The notes: generated from the letters alone by a model not told the origin. A DNA stretch of 36,077 nt from Candidatus Gastranaerophilales bacterium (GCA_028282645.1 JANQHM010000176.1:1-36077); one strand, 5' to 3'; numbered from the stretch's first letter, positions 9,137 through 17,026 are shown. Program-made: numbers and translations.

Positions 9137-11041
9137 TTATTGTGAAGCCTGTATATTAATATTTACATTATTCTTGTCATTGTTGTTTGGATTAACGGTA
9201 GAGTCAGGAGCAATATTTGTACTATCATTAGGATTAATTGGTTTCACACTAGTTGTATCAATAATCTCTGGTGGCATTATATCGATAACAGGTGGCGAAT
9301 TAATAATATCTGTGGGCGGAGTATCAATAGGCTTGCTATAAACATTAGGGTCAATAACACATTTGTTATTTTCTATAGTTCCCTGCAAGGTACTACATAA
9401 GGCATCGTTATTGTAACTGCCTTTAAATACTTCAAAGAAATTACCTTCCAAATATACTTTTATTTTTTTAGCAAGATCTTCTTTTGTTTCTTGAGCAATA
9501 TTTGGATCATTATAAATTTCTTCTAATTTTTCCTTTAATTTTATTAAATTTTGATATTTAAGAAGTGTTGTACTTGTACTACTGAATGTATTGTTGTTGG
9601 ATAATTTAGCCATGTCACTGGTACATCCATATCCGGTAGTGTTACATGTACCCTCATATTGTGATCCCGGATCTCCCATAGAAATTATACCTGTTGGAGT
9701 TACTTCAAATCCAAATAAGTCGGTTCCGATAGTCATAGGGTCAGTAGATGCAGTCAATGTTACCCAAAGTTTATGATAGCCGGTAACAGGATCTTTTGTA
9801 CCTACAAACATTTCTTGTCCGTTTGAAAATTTAAACCAGCCATTATATGTTTCTGTCGAACCGGTGAATATTTGAATATAACTGCTGCTGCTACTACTGC
9901 TTGATGATGATGAACTTGAACTGCTAGAGCTTGCACTGCTTGATGATGAGCTTGAACCGTTACCTGAGCTGCTTGCACTGGCACTACAAGCAGTTGTGGT
10001 ATTTATATCTACAATATCTCCACTTGCGCTTGCAATACAGCCGTTTGTAGCTCCATATGCATATATTGATGACTCTACAAGATCAAATTCTGATCCGGTT
10101 AAGTAATTTTTTAGATAGTCATATGCGTAGTCTGGAGGCGTAATTGTAACTTCAGTAGCTATAATAGTATCAGATAACAAGTTTAACCTGCCTATACCTT
10201 GTCCAAAAATATTAGTAAGGCTAGTGTTAACTAGTGTAGAAGAAGATGGGGTTGTATCATTTAAAGCAGGGTCAGTATTGGCACCGGTTGTAGTAGTGTC
10301 TTGAGCAGTATCATTTATAACTAGCTCAATTATTTCTTCATAAAGCAGTTGTTTGTTTCTGCTATCTACAAAATAAGTAATCTGTTTGCCCATATTTAGT
10401 AAATCATTTACATATGTTTTTAAAATAAATTTTTCCGAACTATCAGGTAATTGATTAAGGGTACTATCCAATTCTTTTGATAAAATTTTTGCGGCATCAC
10501 CTTCCTGTGCCAGGTCTATAGCAAAATCCAGTTCATTAATTATTTTAATCAGAGGATCTTTTGTACCGCTAACTATTGAATCATCTTTTGCTATATATTC
10601 ATCAACAATATTATTAAATGACTTTAATGCATTATCCAGACCCGAAGTATCAGCATTAACTCTTTTAGAGTTTTCTTGAATTTGAACTATATAATTTTTT
10701 GCAATATAAGCAAGGTCTTTCATGTTACCTGCAGATCCGTTTGTTTCAATTAAATTGCCTCCTCTGGAAGTACTTCTTATATATGCTTCGACAGGAGTTT
10801 GCAAAGACTGATTATTTAAAAATACTTCAGTGTTTGATAATAAATTGGGGTTAACATTAGGAATGGAAGCTCTGCCTGAATTAGATTCAAACATTACTAA
10901 ACTGCCATTATCTCGAAAAATTTCTCCAATGCTACCACCAAAGAGGGAATAAGCAAAAAAGCTTACTAAAAAAATTCCGGCTGTAATTATACCAATTTCA
11001 CCTATGTTGGAGCCTTTTTTGCAGTTAAAGTTATTACGCAT
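9137..11041 (-). CDS. Large surface protein with class III prepilin-like N-terminus and polyserine tract (paralog 2)
   Basis: 634 residues, paralog of the gene at 7263-8942. The leader MRNNFNCKKG ends at Gly10, followed by SNIGEIGIITAGIFLVSFFA with Glu at +5 of the proposed mature protein and a hydrophobic helix. The central helical region and the NGWFKFSNGQEMFVG and CNTTGYGCTSDM sections match paralog 1. The main difference is a serine tract of over 30 residues around residues 355-390, encoded by mixed AGC, AGT and TCA codons, next to an inserted pair of cysteines (GCIASASGDIVDINTTTACS). The C-terminus is Pro/Asn/Asp-rich. It is probably exported and inserted in the inner membrane or a pilus; the role is not known. 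Confidence 0.8.
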   Translation of the reverse strand: MRNNFNCKKGSNIGEIGIITAGIFLVSFFAYSLFGGSIGEIFRDNGSLVMFESNSGRASIPNVNPNLLSNTEVFLNNQSLQTPVEAYIRSTSRGGNLIETNGSAGNMKDLAYIAKNYIVQIQENSKRVNADTSGLDNALKSFNNIVDEYIAKDDSIVSGTKDPLIKIINELDFAIDLAQEGDAAKILSKELDSTLNQLPDSSEKFILKTYVNDLLNMGKQITYFVDSRNKQLLYEEIIELVINDTAQDTTTTGANTDPALNDTTPSSSTLVNTSLTNIFGQGIGRLNLLSDTIIATEVTITPPDYAYDYLKNYLTGSEFDLVESSIYAYGATNGCIASASGDIVDINTTTACSASASSSGNGSSSSSSSASSSSSSSSSSSSSSSSSYIQIFTGSTETYNGWFKFSNGQEMFVGTKDPVTGYHKLWVTLTASTDPMTIGTDLFGFEVTPTGIISMGDPGSQYEGTCNTTGYGCTSDMAKLSNNNTFSSTSTTLLKYQNLIKLKEKLEEIYNDPNIAQETKEDLAKKIKVYLEGNFFEVFKGSYNNDALCSTLQGTIENNKCVIDPNVYSKPIDTPPTDIINSPPVIDIMPPEIIDTTSVKPINPNDSTNIAPDSTVNPNNNDKNNVNINIQASQ

Positions 11042-11074
11042 AATATTATCCTTTATAATTTTTATGTCCTATAG

Positions 11075-11104
11075 TTTATATTCCCAAAATTTTAAATTTT
11101 TAAA
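11075..11104 (-). promoter_or_regulatory. Promoter of prepilin-like paralog 2
   Basis: TTTAAA (11104-11099), an 18-base spacer and TATAAA (11080-11075) on the minus strand. It has the same spacing and the same conserved GGGAATATAAACTATAG block as paralog 1. Confidence 0.6.
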
Positions 11105-11182
11105 CATTTTTTTTTATTAAATTAATAAAATGAAACATTTCTTTATAAATATTATTTTGGTACCTATTTTATGAATACTTGA

Positions 11183-11240
11183 TAATTATATTAAAAATAC
11201 TGCCCCCTAATTAGAGAGGGCAGTATTTTTAATATAATTA
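11183..11240 (-). terminator. Very long-stem terminator downstream of the MCNC gene
   Basis: A perfect 23-bp stem runs between 11183-11205 and 11218-11240 (core AATACTGCCC/GGGCAGTATT) with a 12-base loop. It is AT-rich on both outer arms, so it can act in both directions. It lies downstream of the minus-strand gene ending at 11437, beyond a repeat copy. Confidence 0.8.
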
Positions 11241-11280
11241 TATGAGGATTATTTTTGTATATATGTGTATGTCTTTTTAC

Positions 11281-11376
11281 TACTGGTACTCAATTAAATT
11301 TCAAATTATAGAATGAGCCTGTACACTTTTTAACGCTCCTGCTTCGCTATTCAGAATTTAGCCTATTTTATCAGCT
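11281..11376 (-). repeat. Dispersed 3'-UTR repeat, copy C
   Basis: Read on the minus strand it contains CTGATAAAATAGGCTA, GCGAAGCAGGAGCGTTAAAA and GAAATTTAATTGAGTACC in that order, matching copies at 14741-14862 and 16921-17014. It lies between the stop of the minus-strand gene at 11437 and the terminator at 11240, in the same orientation as that gene. Confidence 0.8.
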
Positions 11377-11436
11377 ATTTACTCGATTGAATAAAAAGTA
11401 TTTAAGTATAAATAACATTCAAATGTTTTTGATTAA

Positions 11437-12129
11437 TTAATTAACTAAGCCAAACATTTGCATCATAGCTAGTATAAACGGTGGAATACCGGCAAATTGA
11501 TCTTGACATTGATCATCGCCATATTCATCATTTTTTTCAAATAAATAAGGATGGTCCTTTTTAAACTCTTCCAAATCCTCTTTGCTAATAATCTCATCCG
11601 GAGTACCTTTAGGATTTTTTGCTGTATCCAGGTCTTCAAGAAGTTTCGGATTATCCAGCAAGACCTTTGCGGCTTCTACTAATTCCGGTGAATATTTCCC
11701 ATCTTTGTTTTTTGCGATGGCCTTTAGATCACCATTACCCATCAATCCATCTTTATCCTTTTCTCCGTTTCTAGCATTTTGTACTTGATCAAAATTTTCT
11801 ATGATTAAATCTAATGCTGTTCCTACATCCATTTTTTTATTTTCACTTTCGACTTTATTACAGGTTCCACCTAATAAGGAGAAAAACATCATCATTAATG
11901 GATTACCTTGACATCCTCCCATCATAGACATCAGTATCATCATTATCATTGAATCAGAAGTATTTTCATTTTCTCCCATCATGGACATCATCATCATCAT
12001 TAACGGATCAGGAGTACCCTGCCCCGGAAAAATTGAACCTCCAAAATTTGCTTGACCACCAGAAGAATAACTCTGCCCATACGGTACCATCATAAATGGG
12101 TTAAACCCAGTATTCGAACAATTACACAT
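11437..12129 (-). CDS. MCNC-type Met-rich protein with EF-hand-like domain (paralog 1)
   Basis: 230 residues, family not recognised by name. It starts MCNCSNTGFNPF, shared with the neighbour at 12408. Residues about 41-87 are three related methionine-rich hydrophobic segments (PLMMMMMSMMG, MIMMILMSMMGG, PLMMMFFSLLGG). The C-terminal half has two helix-loop-helix units. The first loop (EKDKDGLMGNGD) has acidic residues at EF-hand positions 1, 3, 5 and 12; the second (near DTAKNPKGTPDE) is degenerate. The YSPELVEAAKVLLDNPKLLEDLDTA pattern between the loops resembles domains in some type III-secreted proteins, by recollection only. A strong TAGGAGGT ribosome site precedes the ATG. There is no Sec signal peptide. 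Confidence 0.75.
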   Translation of the reverse strand: MCNCSNTGFNPFMMVPYGQSYSSGGQANFGGSIFPGQGTPDPLMMMMMSMMGENENTSDSMIMMILMSMMGGCQGNPLMMMFFSLLGGTCNKVESENKKMDVGTALDLIIENFDQVQNARNGEKDKDGLMGNGDLKAIAKNKDGKYSPELVEAAKVLLDNPKLLEDLDTAKNPKGTPDEIISKEDLEEFKKDHPYLFEKNDEYGDDQCQDQFAGIPPFILAMMQMFGLVN

Positions 12130-12407
12130 ATAATACCTCCTACACCTTATACCTTATACCTTATTTTTATTGCATTTTTAGATTTATGTTTAGATATAAA
12201 TAAAATCTAATTTTTTCTGACTTGTATTAAAAATTTATTTTTTTATATTTTTTGACTTTACCTTAACACTATAACCTATTATTATAAAAACAAAACTCTT
12301 TAAATAATTGCCTAAATTAAATAAAAAATTTTAAAAAAATATATTTTATTAAAAACTATTATAATGATACTACCCTAATCAGACAGGCTCTTAGCATATT
12401 ATATGAG
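12130..12407 (-). promoter_or_regulatory. Leader and candidate promoter of MCNC paralog 1
   Basis: A minus-strand TATAAT (12286-12281) sits in a block (about 12250-12310) that is nearly the same as one about 310 bases upstream of the second MCNC gene (around 13321-13326). No clear -35 is seen. Between this and the ATG are three tandem ACCTTAT units and the TAGGAGGT ribosome site. Confidence 0.45.
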
Positions 12408-13007
12408 TTATATATCAAACTTTTTATCTACAAAACTAGGATTCTCTTCAATATATTTATCGATGTCTCCTATTGTAAACTTTTCATCTTTGTCATTGTC
12501 TTTGTCATTTGCTTTTTCCATATTGTCAAATATGTCACGATGATTTAACAGGAACTGTGCAGCGTCTTTTAACTCTTGGCTATAACCATTAGTATCAACT
12601 ATTTTTTGTAAATCGCGAATGTGTACTTTTTGATTAGCCTTACCATCTATTGTGTCTATTATCGAAAAATTAGCTTTAATTATTTCTAATGCTTCGCGAG
12701 CAGAAATTTGGTTATTATCATCTTCTTCCAGATCTTCTTCTGCTGGCTCGTATGATTTTTCTACATTACTTTTTTCCGTATTTTGATTTTTTTTCCCGCA
12801 TATTGATCCCATTAACCACATCATGGGGATCATCATAGGATCAAAGCTTCCAGCTTGTCCATTATTATATTGAGGCACACTAGTACCATTACATGTTGTT
12901 GAAAAAATTGAGCTTGTACAGGGTGTTTGATTAAAACCCTGGCCTGTTGAGCTTAAAGGCCAATTACCGAAAAATGGGTTCATTCCGGCAGTTGCACAAT
13001 TACACAT
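12408..13007 (-). CDS. MCNC-type protein with EF-hand-like domain (paralog 2)
   Basis: 199 residues. It starts MCNCATAGMNPFFG, matching the N-terminus of the downstream gene. It has a shorter Met-rich segment (DPMMIPMMWLMGS), extra cysteines and an acidic linker (EPAEEDLEEDDNN). The C-terminal domain (SAREALEIIKANFSIIDTI onward) is homologous to paralog 1. Here the second loop, DNDKDEKFTIGD, fits the EF-hand pattern with Asp at 1, 3, 5 and 12, while the first loop has decayed, the reverse of paralog 1. The same GGAGGTATTATATG start region is present. The pair is a tandem duplication, probably transcribed separately because each has its own conserved upstream block. Function unknown; calcium binding is inferred. 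Confidence 0.75.
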   Translation of the reverse strand: MCNCATAGMNPFFGNWPLSSTGQGFNQTPCTSSIFSTTCNGTSVPQYNNGQAGSFDPMMIPMMWLMGSICGKKNQNTEKSNVEKSYEPAEEDLEEDDNNQISAREALEIIKANFSIIDTIDGKANQKVHIRDLQKIVDTNGYSQELKDAAQFLLNHRDIFDNMEKANDKDNDKDEKFTIGDIDKYIEENPSFVDKKFDI

Positions 13008-14183
13008 ATAATACCTCCTACCTTGTATACCTTATCTTTTATGCCTTAAATTACCATTTTTGATTAAAGATAACAGTTGCATAATTCTTTTATAGTTATA
13101 ATAGATATTTATTAAAATCTTATTTCTACAAAACCAATATCTATCATTTCATTTAAAAAATTTACTAGCGTTATTATACTGTTTCCAAAGTCAATTTTAG
13201 ATTAATCTTTATAAACACTGTTGAATAATCTGAAAAGTATTTTAGAGATAGTATACAGCCTGTAACAACTGTTGAAATTTTTACACATTTTTAAGTTTTA
13301 CCTTAATACCTTCATCTATTATTATAAAAACAAAATTCTTTTTAAAATTGTCTAAAATTATAAAAAGAATGTTTTTTTATACTCATTAGTAATAAAATAT
13401 TTTTGAGTTGATATTAAAGTAAGCTGTTGTAACATTTATTAATATTTTTATTATTATTTAGCAATTTTATAATTTTGTTTGTCTTTATATAAATAAGCAA
13501 GGCAGTAAATTAAGATAATCAATGGTGGTAACATAGACACTTAGGTAGTCAAAATTTAGGAGGTTCAAAACGAAGTCATACAGCTTATTTATCCTGATTT
13601 AAAGAATGGAAAAAGTATAAAAAATAAGTTGTTTAGTTTAACCAGGTTTAAATTATTGGTAATTAGAAATTAAATAGTTGAGCATATCATAATAGTATTG
13701 TTATATACTAACCAGGTTGAAATACTTTGAGCATCATATAATTTAGATTTAGTAATTGAGGTAAACAAAAACAAGTCAGAATCAGTTTAAATTAAAATGA
13801 AATATTTATAATGAGCTACTGTTATTAGAATTTAGCTATAATGTAAAATTGAGTTTAAATATTAAGCAGAAAAATTCTATATAATAAAAAAATGAATTTT
13901 TTCTTAATATATAAACAAATGTAAAGTTTGATTTTATAAAATATATAATCTCTTAAAAACAAACAAAGTTAAGTTAACTCTCTCTCTAAGTAATTATCTG
14001 GTAATAATCTCTGGTATTAATATACCAGATTTTTTTTGTTCAATAGCAATTATTAGAAATATATTGTTTTTATAAAAATAGAGAGAGTAAATATTAAATA
14101 TATACAAAATAAAGGCTTAAATATAAACTCTTAATTTAATAAACAAAATAAAATTTGAAAGAAGATAAAATAGGAGAGAGAAA
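13008..14183. other. 1.2-kb region without a recognisable gene
   Basis: No convincing coding frame was seen. The left part is the leader of the minus-strand MCNC paralog 2, with the conserved TATAAT at 13326-13321. A ~30-base block at 13227-13256 recurs inverted at 23952-23981. Around 13639-13745 two imperfect copies of TAACCAGGTT...TTGAGCAT lie in tandem. A plus-strand terminator is at 14010-14037, well before the next gene, so a short RNA or an attenuated leader is possible. Confidence 0.5.
14010..14037 (+). terminator. Intrinsic terminator or attenuator upstream of the Asn-rich gene
   Basis: The hairpin TCTGGTAT-TAAT-ATACCAGA (14010-14029) is followed by eight T residues. It lies 147 bases before ATG 14184 and has no plus-strand gene in front of it, so it ends either a small RNA or the leader of the next gene. 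Confidence 0.75.
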
Positions 14184-14648
14184 ATGAGCATTAATAATAT
14201 GTTTAATTTTCCTACCATAAATCCCAATGGTCTACAAACCGGCGAATTACAGGTAGGCAAGCAGGGTATTTATCAAAACGGTGAAAATATTTTCACTACA
14301 GCAACAAGCGGTTTCCCTGATAATATACAGGCTAATAGCAACTACCAATTAAACTTGGGAGCATTTACAGATAATGCTGTTTTACAAAACACGGCTACTC
14401 AGCCATATGCCGCAGGTCCAAATGATATTAATATTGGGCATAGCATTCAAGATAATATAAATTTGTTCGGTAATAATGTAAATGAATCAAATGTTTTAAA
14501 TAAAAAAGATTACACTGCACCCGGCCAATTAATGGGTGGATTTAAGGTACCAAACGTTAATGTAGATACAAATTTACAAATAAACTCAGCAATTGGTGAT
14601 CCTACCCAAGGTATTATGGGGCAATTAAAAGCTCTTTTAAACTTTTAA
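14184..14648 (+). CDS. Asn-rich small protein of unknown function
   Basis: 154 residues, not recognised. It is rich in Asn, Gln and Gly and poor in charge, without signal peptide, membrane segment or cysteine. The sequence looks like an extended, low-complexity or fibrous protein (NPNGLQTGELQVGKQGIYQN; IQDNINLFGNNVNESNVL), and its C-terminus ends in a short helix-like GIMGQLKALLNF. A GGAGAGAG ribosome site lies just before the ATG. It follows a long leader containing an intrinsic terminator and a CU-rich stretch, and is followed by repeat copy A. Composition suggests an exported or surface-associated protein, but no export signal supports this. Confidence 0.7.
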   Translation: MSINNMFNFPTINPNGLQTGELQVGKQGIYQNGENIFTTATSGFPDNIQANSNYQLNLGAFTDNAVLQNTATQPYAAGPNDINIGHSIQDNINLFGNNVNESNVLNKKDYTAPGQLMGGFKVPNVNVDTNLQINSAIGDPTQGIMGQLKALLNF

Positions 14649-14677
14649 TCAGATAGAATTATAGAATAAAATTAATA

Positions 14678-14882
14678 AACAAAGGCTATTCATTTTATAC
14701 TAATTCAAAAATAATTTTCAGATTATTTAATAGTGTTAAAGCTGATAAAATAAGCTATTCGTCTGAATTGCGAAGCGGGAGCGTTAAAAAGTGAAATGGT
14801 CAATTTTACTTTTTATAAGCTCATTTAAAGAGAAATCTGAAATTTAATTGAGGACCAGTATAATTAATGAATGGCTTTTGTT
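14678..14882 (+). repeat. Imperfect inverted repeat enclosing dispersed repeat copy A
   Basis: The left end (AACAAAGGCTATTCATT...) and right end (...AATGAATGGCTTTTGTT) are inverted repeats. Weaker pairing continues inward: left TTTTCAGATT and right AATCTGAAATTT. Copy A of the 3'-UTR repeat (14741-14862) lies inside. The right end followed by T-rich DNA could terminate transcription of the gene ending at 14648. A MITE-like origin is also possible. Confidence 0.65.
14741..14862 (+). repeat. Dispersed 3'-UTR repeat, copy A
   Basis: Contains GCTGATAAAATAAGCTATTC, GCGAAGCGGGAGCGTTAAAA and TCTGAAATTTAATTGAGGA in order. It matches copies B (16921-17014) and C (11281-11376, minus). It lies downstream of the plus-strand gene ending at 14648 and in the same orientation. 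Confidence 0.85.
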
Positions 14883-14996
14883 TTTATTACAGTTTTAAAA
14901 CTTTAAGTTATATTAACATTTATAAAAATTTACTAATTAATTTATCATTTGTTTAGTAAAATAATAAAAAATAAACAGTGGTGGTTTAGTTTTAAA

Positions 14997-15422
14997 ATGA
15001 ATGTTTCAAAATTAGGTTTTAGGTCTAATCTGCTTAATAATAAGCAAGATAATAATAAAGTAAAAACCGGAGCTTTAGTCGGGGTAGGACTAGGCTCTGG
15101 CATCGGTATATTTGAAATATCAGGTTTAAATCCCGATGAGATGGCTAAAGAGACTAAAAATCTATTAGACCAACCTGTTGGATATAGAGAATCTTATTAT
15201 AAGTCACTTAAAGAGACTTATTGCATAAAAAAACGCATCTCTTTATCTACTATTCTTGATAATAAGCAATTGCAGAAAGAAATAAAATATTGGAATTTTG
15301 TGAAAAATAATCCTAAAGTGGCTAAAACAGGTATTATAACAGCACATGCTCTTGTTATGGGAGCAATAGCCGCTGGTACTACTTATTTAATAACATATGC
15401 AAGAAGTAAACTATCTAAGTAG
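14997..15422 (+). CDS. Small protein with two hydrophobic glycine/alanine-rich segments
   Basis: 141 residues from ATG 14997; a TTG at 14949 would add 16 residues but has no ribosome site. Family not recognised. After a short polar start (MNVSKLGFRSNLLNNKQ) comes a Gly-rich hydrophobic stretch (TGALVGVGLGSGIGIFEIS). A charged middle and a C-terminal membrane-like segment (TGIITAHALVMGAIAAGTTYLI) with a basic tail follow. This looks like a small membrane protein. The C-terminal layout resembles the fragment at 136-312. A 10-bp hairpin (15430-15455) follows the stop but lacks a T-run. Expression is not certain; the start is weakly supported. Confidence 0.6.
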   Translation: MNVSKLGFRSNLLNNKQDNNKVKTGALVGVGLGSGIGIFEISGLNPDEMAKETKNLLDQPVGYRESYYKSLKETYCIKKRISLSTILDNKQLQKEIKYWNFVKNNPKVAKTGIITAHALVMGAIAAGTTYLITYARSKLSK

Positions 15423-15635
15423 ATGATAAAAAGTTTTTATTTTAGTAAAAACTTTGATTTCTGAATTTGCCTGATTTTGTTAATACTTTTTTAATTGTAA
15501 AAAAAAATTAAGTTTTAGATATATTTTTTTAATAATAGCAATTTTTTTTTGTGTTCTTGTTTTAATATAATCGAAAAGGGAAAAATAAATTTATGATAAT
15601 ATAGACAAATTTTGTTCGGAGGTTATAACATAAAA

Positions 15636-16913
15636 ATGGTTACTATTGAAAAACCACCTGTAAGAGAGAGAGCATCAAATGACGATGTATCCGAGGGGAT
15701 TGAAGTGCTAGATTTGCAGGACAAAAAAATTGTTACAAAAAAAAATTTGCATCGTATTGATATAAGCGAGCTGCCAAGCAAGCTGCCAGACTTTGATGAT
15801 TCAAATGAAACAAAGGATAATATTCTTGCAAACTGGTTAATAGAATGGATTGAAGAATCATTCAAGAAAGGAAAAGTTCATGTAAATGAATTATTACCAA
15901 AGAAAAATGTCCTTGCTGCTCATTTAGGAATTAGTATAGGCACTGTTCAAACAGCTATCCGTTATATTGAAGACAAAGGTTACGTTGAATCAAAACAAAG
16001 AATTGGTACCTTTATACGTGATTATACGCAGCCGGTTGCCCAATTAAGAAAGCAAACCTCTAAAAGAGAGCAAGCAGTTCTTGCCTTAAAGAAAATTATT
16101 ATTACAAATGGTTATAATATTGATGAGCCTCTTCCTTCATCAAGAGAACTGGCTAAAATAATTGGAAGTGCACCTAATACAACTTGCTTGGCTTTAGAAT
16201 ACTTAGCCAGTAATGGTATTCTTGAATCTAAAGGCTCTAGGGGGAATAAAGCCAACTGGGTGTTAAAACAAATTCCTGCATTCAATAAAGAAAAATTAGC
16301 AACTGATGTAGTATTAGATTCTGATACGTTAGTTGATCAAGTGGAAAGAGATTTAAAAGAATTAATAAATAAAAGATACGAAGTAAATGATAAGCTTCCC
16401 TCTCATTTTGAATTAGCTGAAATACTTAAAGTAAGTATAAAAACTGTTCACGATGCAATGAAAAGATTAGTGGCTCAGAATATTTTAAGATCAAAACGAG
16501 GACGCTACGGTACTTATATCTTAAGAATGCCTTCTGATTTACAAACTGCTTCGGGCAAAGAAAATGCTATATTTGCCCCGGCAGAGGATGCCAGCTTGTA
16601 TAACTACGAAAAAATAGAATGCCATTTAAAAGTACTAATTAAAGAAAATTACAAAGTTGGTGATAAATTACCTGCAATGGGCAAACTGGCCGGTGAATTA
16701 AATGTAAGCAGCAATACAATAAGAAAAGCTCTTCAAAGATTATCTGATGATAACATCGTTAAATTTTCCAGAGGAAGATACGGCGGTACATTTGTTACAC
16801 AGATACCCTTGGAGTCTTTTGAAGATTTAACACAGTTTACTTGGCTGGCAGTTAACCAAGAACATATGTCCGCTTATAGTAATGGTATATCAAGTAATGA
16901 CGATTCTAGGTAA
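15636..16913 (+). CDS. Regulator with four tandem GntR-type winged-helix domains
   Basis: 425 residues from ATG 15636, 13 bases after GGAGG; the in-frame TTG upstream lies before that site. Four winged-helix units are seen at about 62-130, 145-212, 232-298 and 325-390. Each has the GntR pattern: LP(S/K/A) loop, recognition helix and wing (e.g. KLPSHFELAEILKVSIKTVH and KLPAMGKLAGELNVSSNTIR, each followed by a GRYG wing). Units 3 and 4 are closest to each other. There is no aminotransferase, FCD or UTRA effector domain. The ends are acidic and unstructured. Usual GntR proteins have one such domain plus an effector domain, so this is an unusual all-DNA-binding design. Its targets are unknown. 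TATAAT at 15566-15571 is a candidate -10. Confidence 0.85.
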   Translation: MVTIEKPPVRERASNDDVSEGIEVLDLQDKKIVTKKNLHRIDISELPSKLPDFDDSNETKDNILANWLIEWIEESFKKGKVHVNELLPKKNVLAAHLGISIGTVQTAIRYIEDKGYVESKQRIGTFIRDYTQPVAQLRKQTSKREQAVLALKKIIITNGYNIDEPLPSSRELAKIIGSAPNTTCLALEYLASNGILESKGSRGNKANWVLKQIPAFNKEKLATDVVLDSDTLVDQVERDLKELINKRYEVNDKLPSHFELAEILKVSIKTVHDAMKRLVAQNILRSKRGRYGTYILRMPSDLQTASGKENAIFAPAEDASLYNYEKIECHLKVLIKENYKVGDKLPAMGKLAGELNVSSNTIRKALQRLSDDNIVKFSRGRYGGTFVTQIPLESFEDLTQFTWLAVNQEHMSAYSNGISSNDDSR

Positions 16914-16920
16914 ACTTAAA

Positions 16921-17014
16921 TCAGGTAAAAACTAATAGAATAAACTATTTTTTGAATTGCGAAGCGGGAGCCTTAAAAAGTGAAGTCTGAAATTTAATTG
17001 AGTACCTGTATAAA
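16921..17014 (+). repeat. Dispersed 3'-UTR repeat, copy B
   Basis: Contains GAATTGCGAAGCGGGAGCCT, then TCTGAAATTTAATTGAGTAC. Its ends TCAGGTA and TACCTGTA are short inverted repeats. It starts a few bases after the stop of the GntR-type gene, in its orientation, and runs up to the terminator at 17027. Confidence 0.85.
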
Positions 17015-17026
17015 ACATCCGAATGA

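Noticed and set aside
9802-9984. 60-residue minus-strand frame rich in Gln, Ala, Val and His
   Set aside because: It is a frame-shifted reading of the polyserine-coding DNA of the prepilin-like gene.
13500-13600. tRNA-like GGTTCAAAAC near 13562
   Set aside because: No matching acceptor stem or anticodon arm could be built around it.
13639-13745. CRISPR-like repeats (TAACCAGGTT...)
   Set aside because: Only two imperfect units with unequal spacing.
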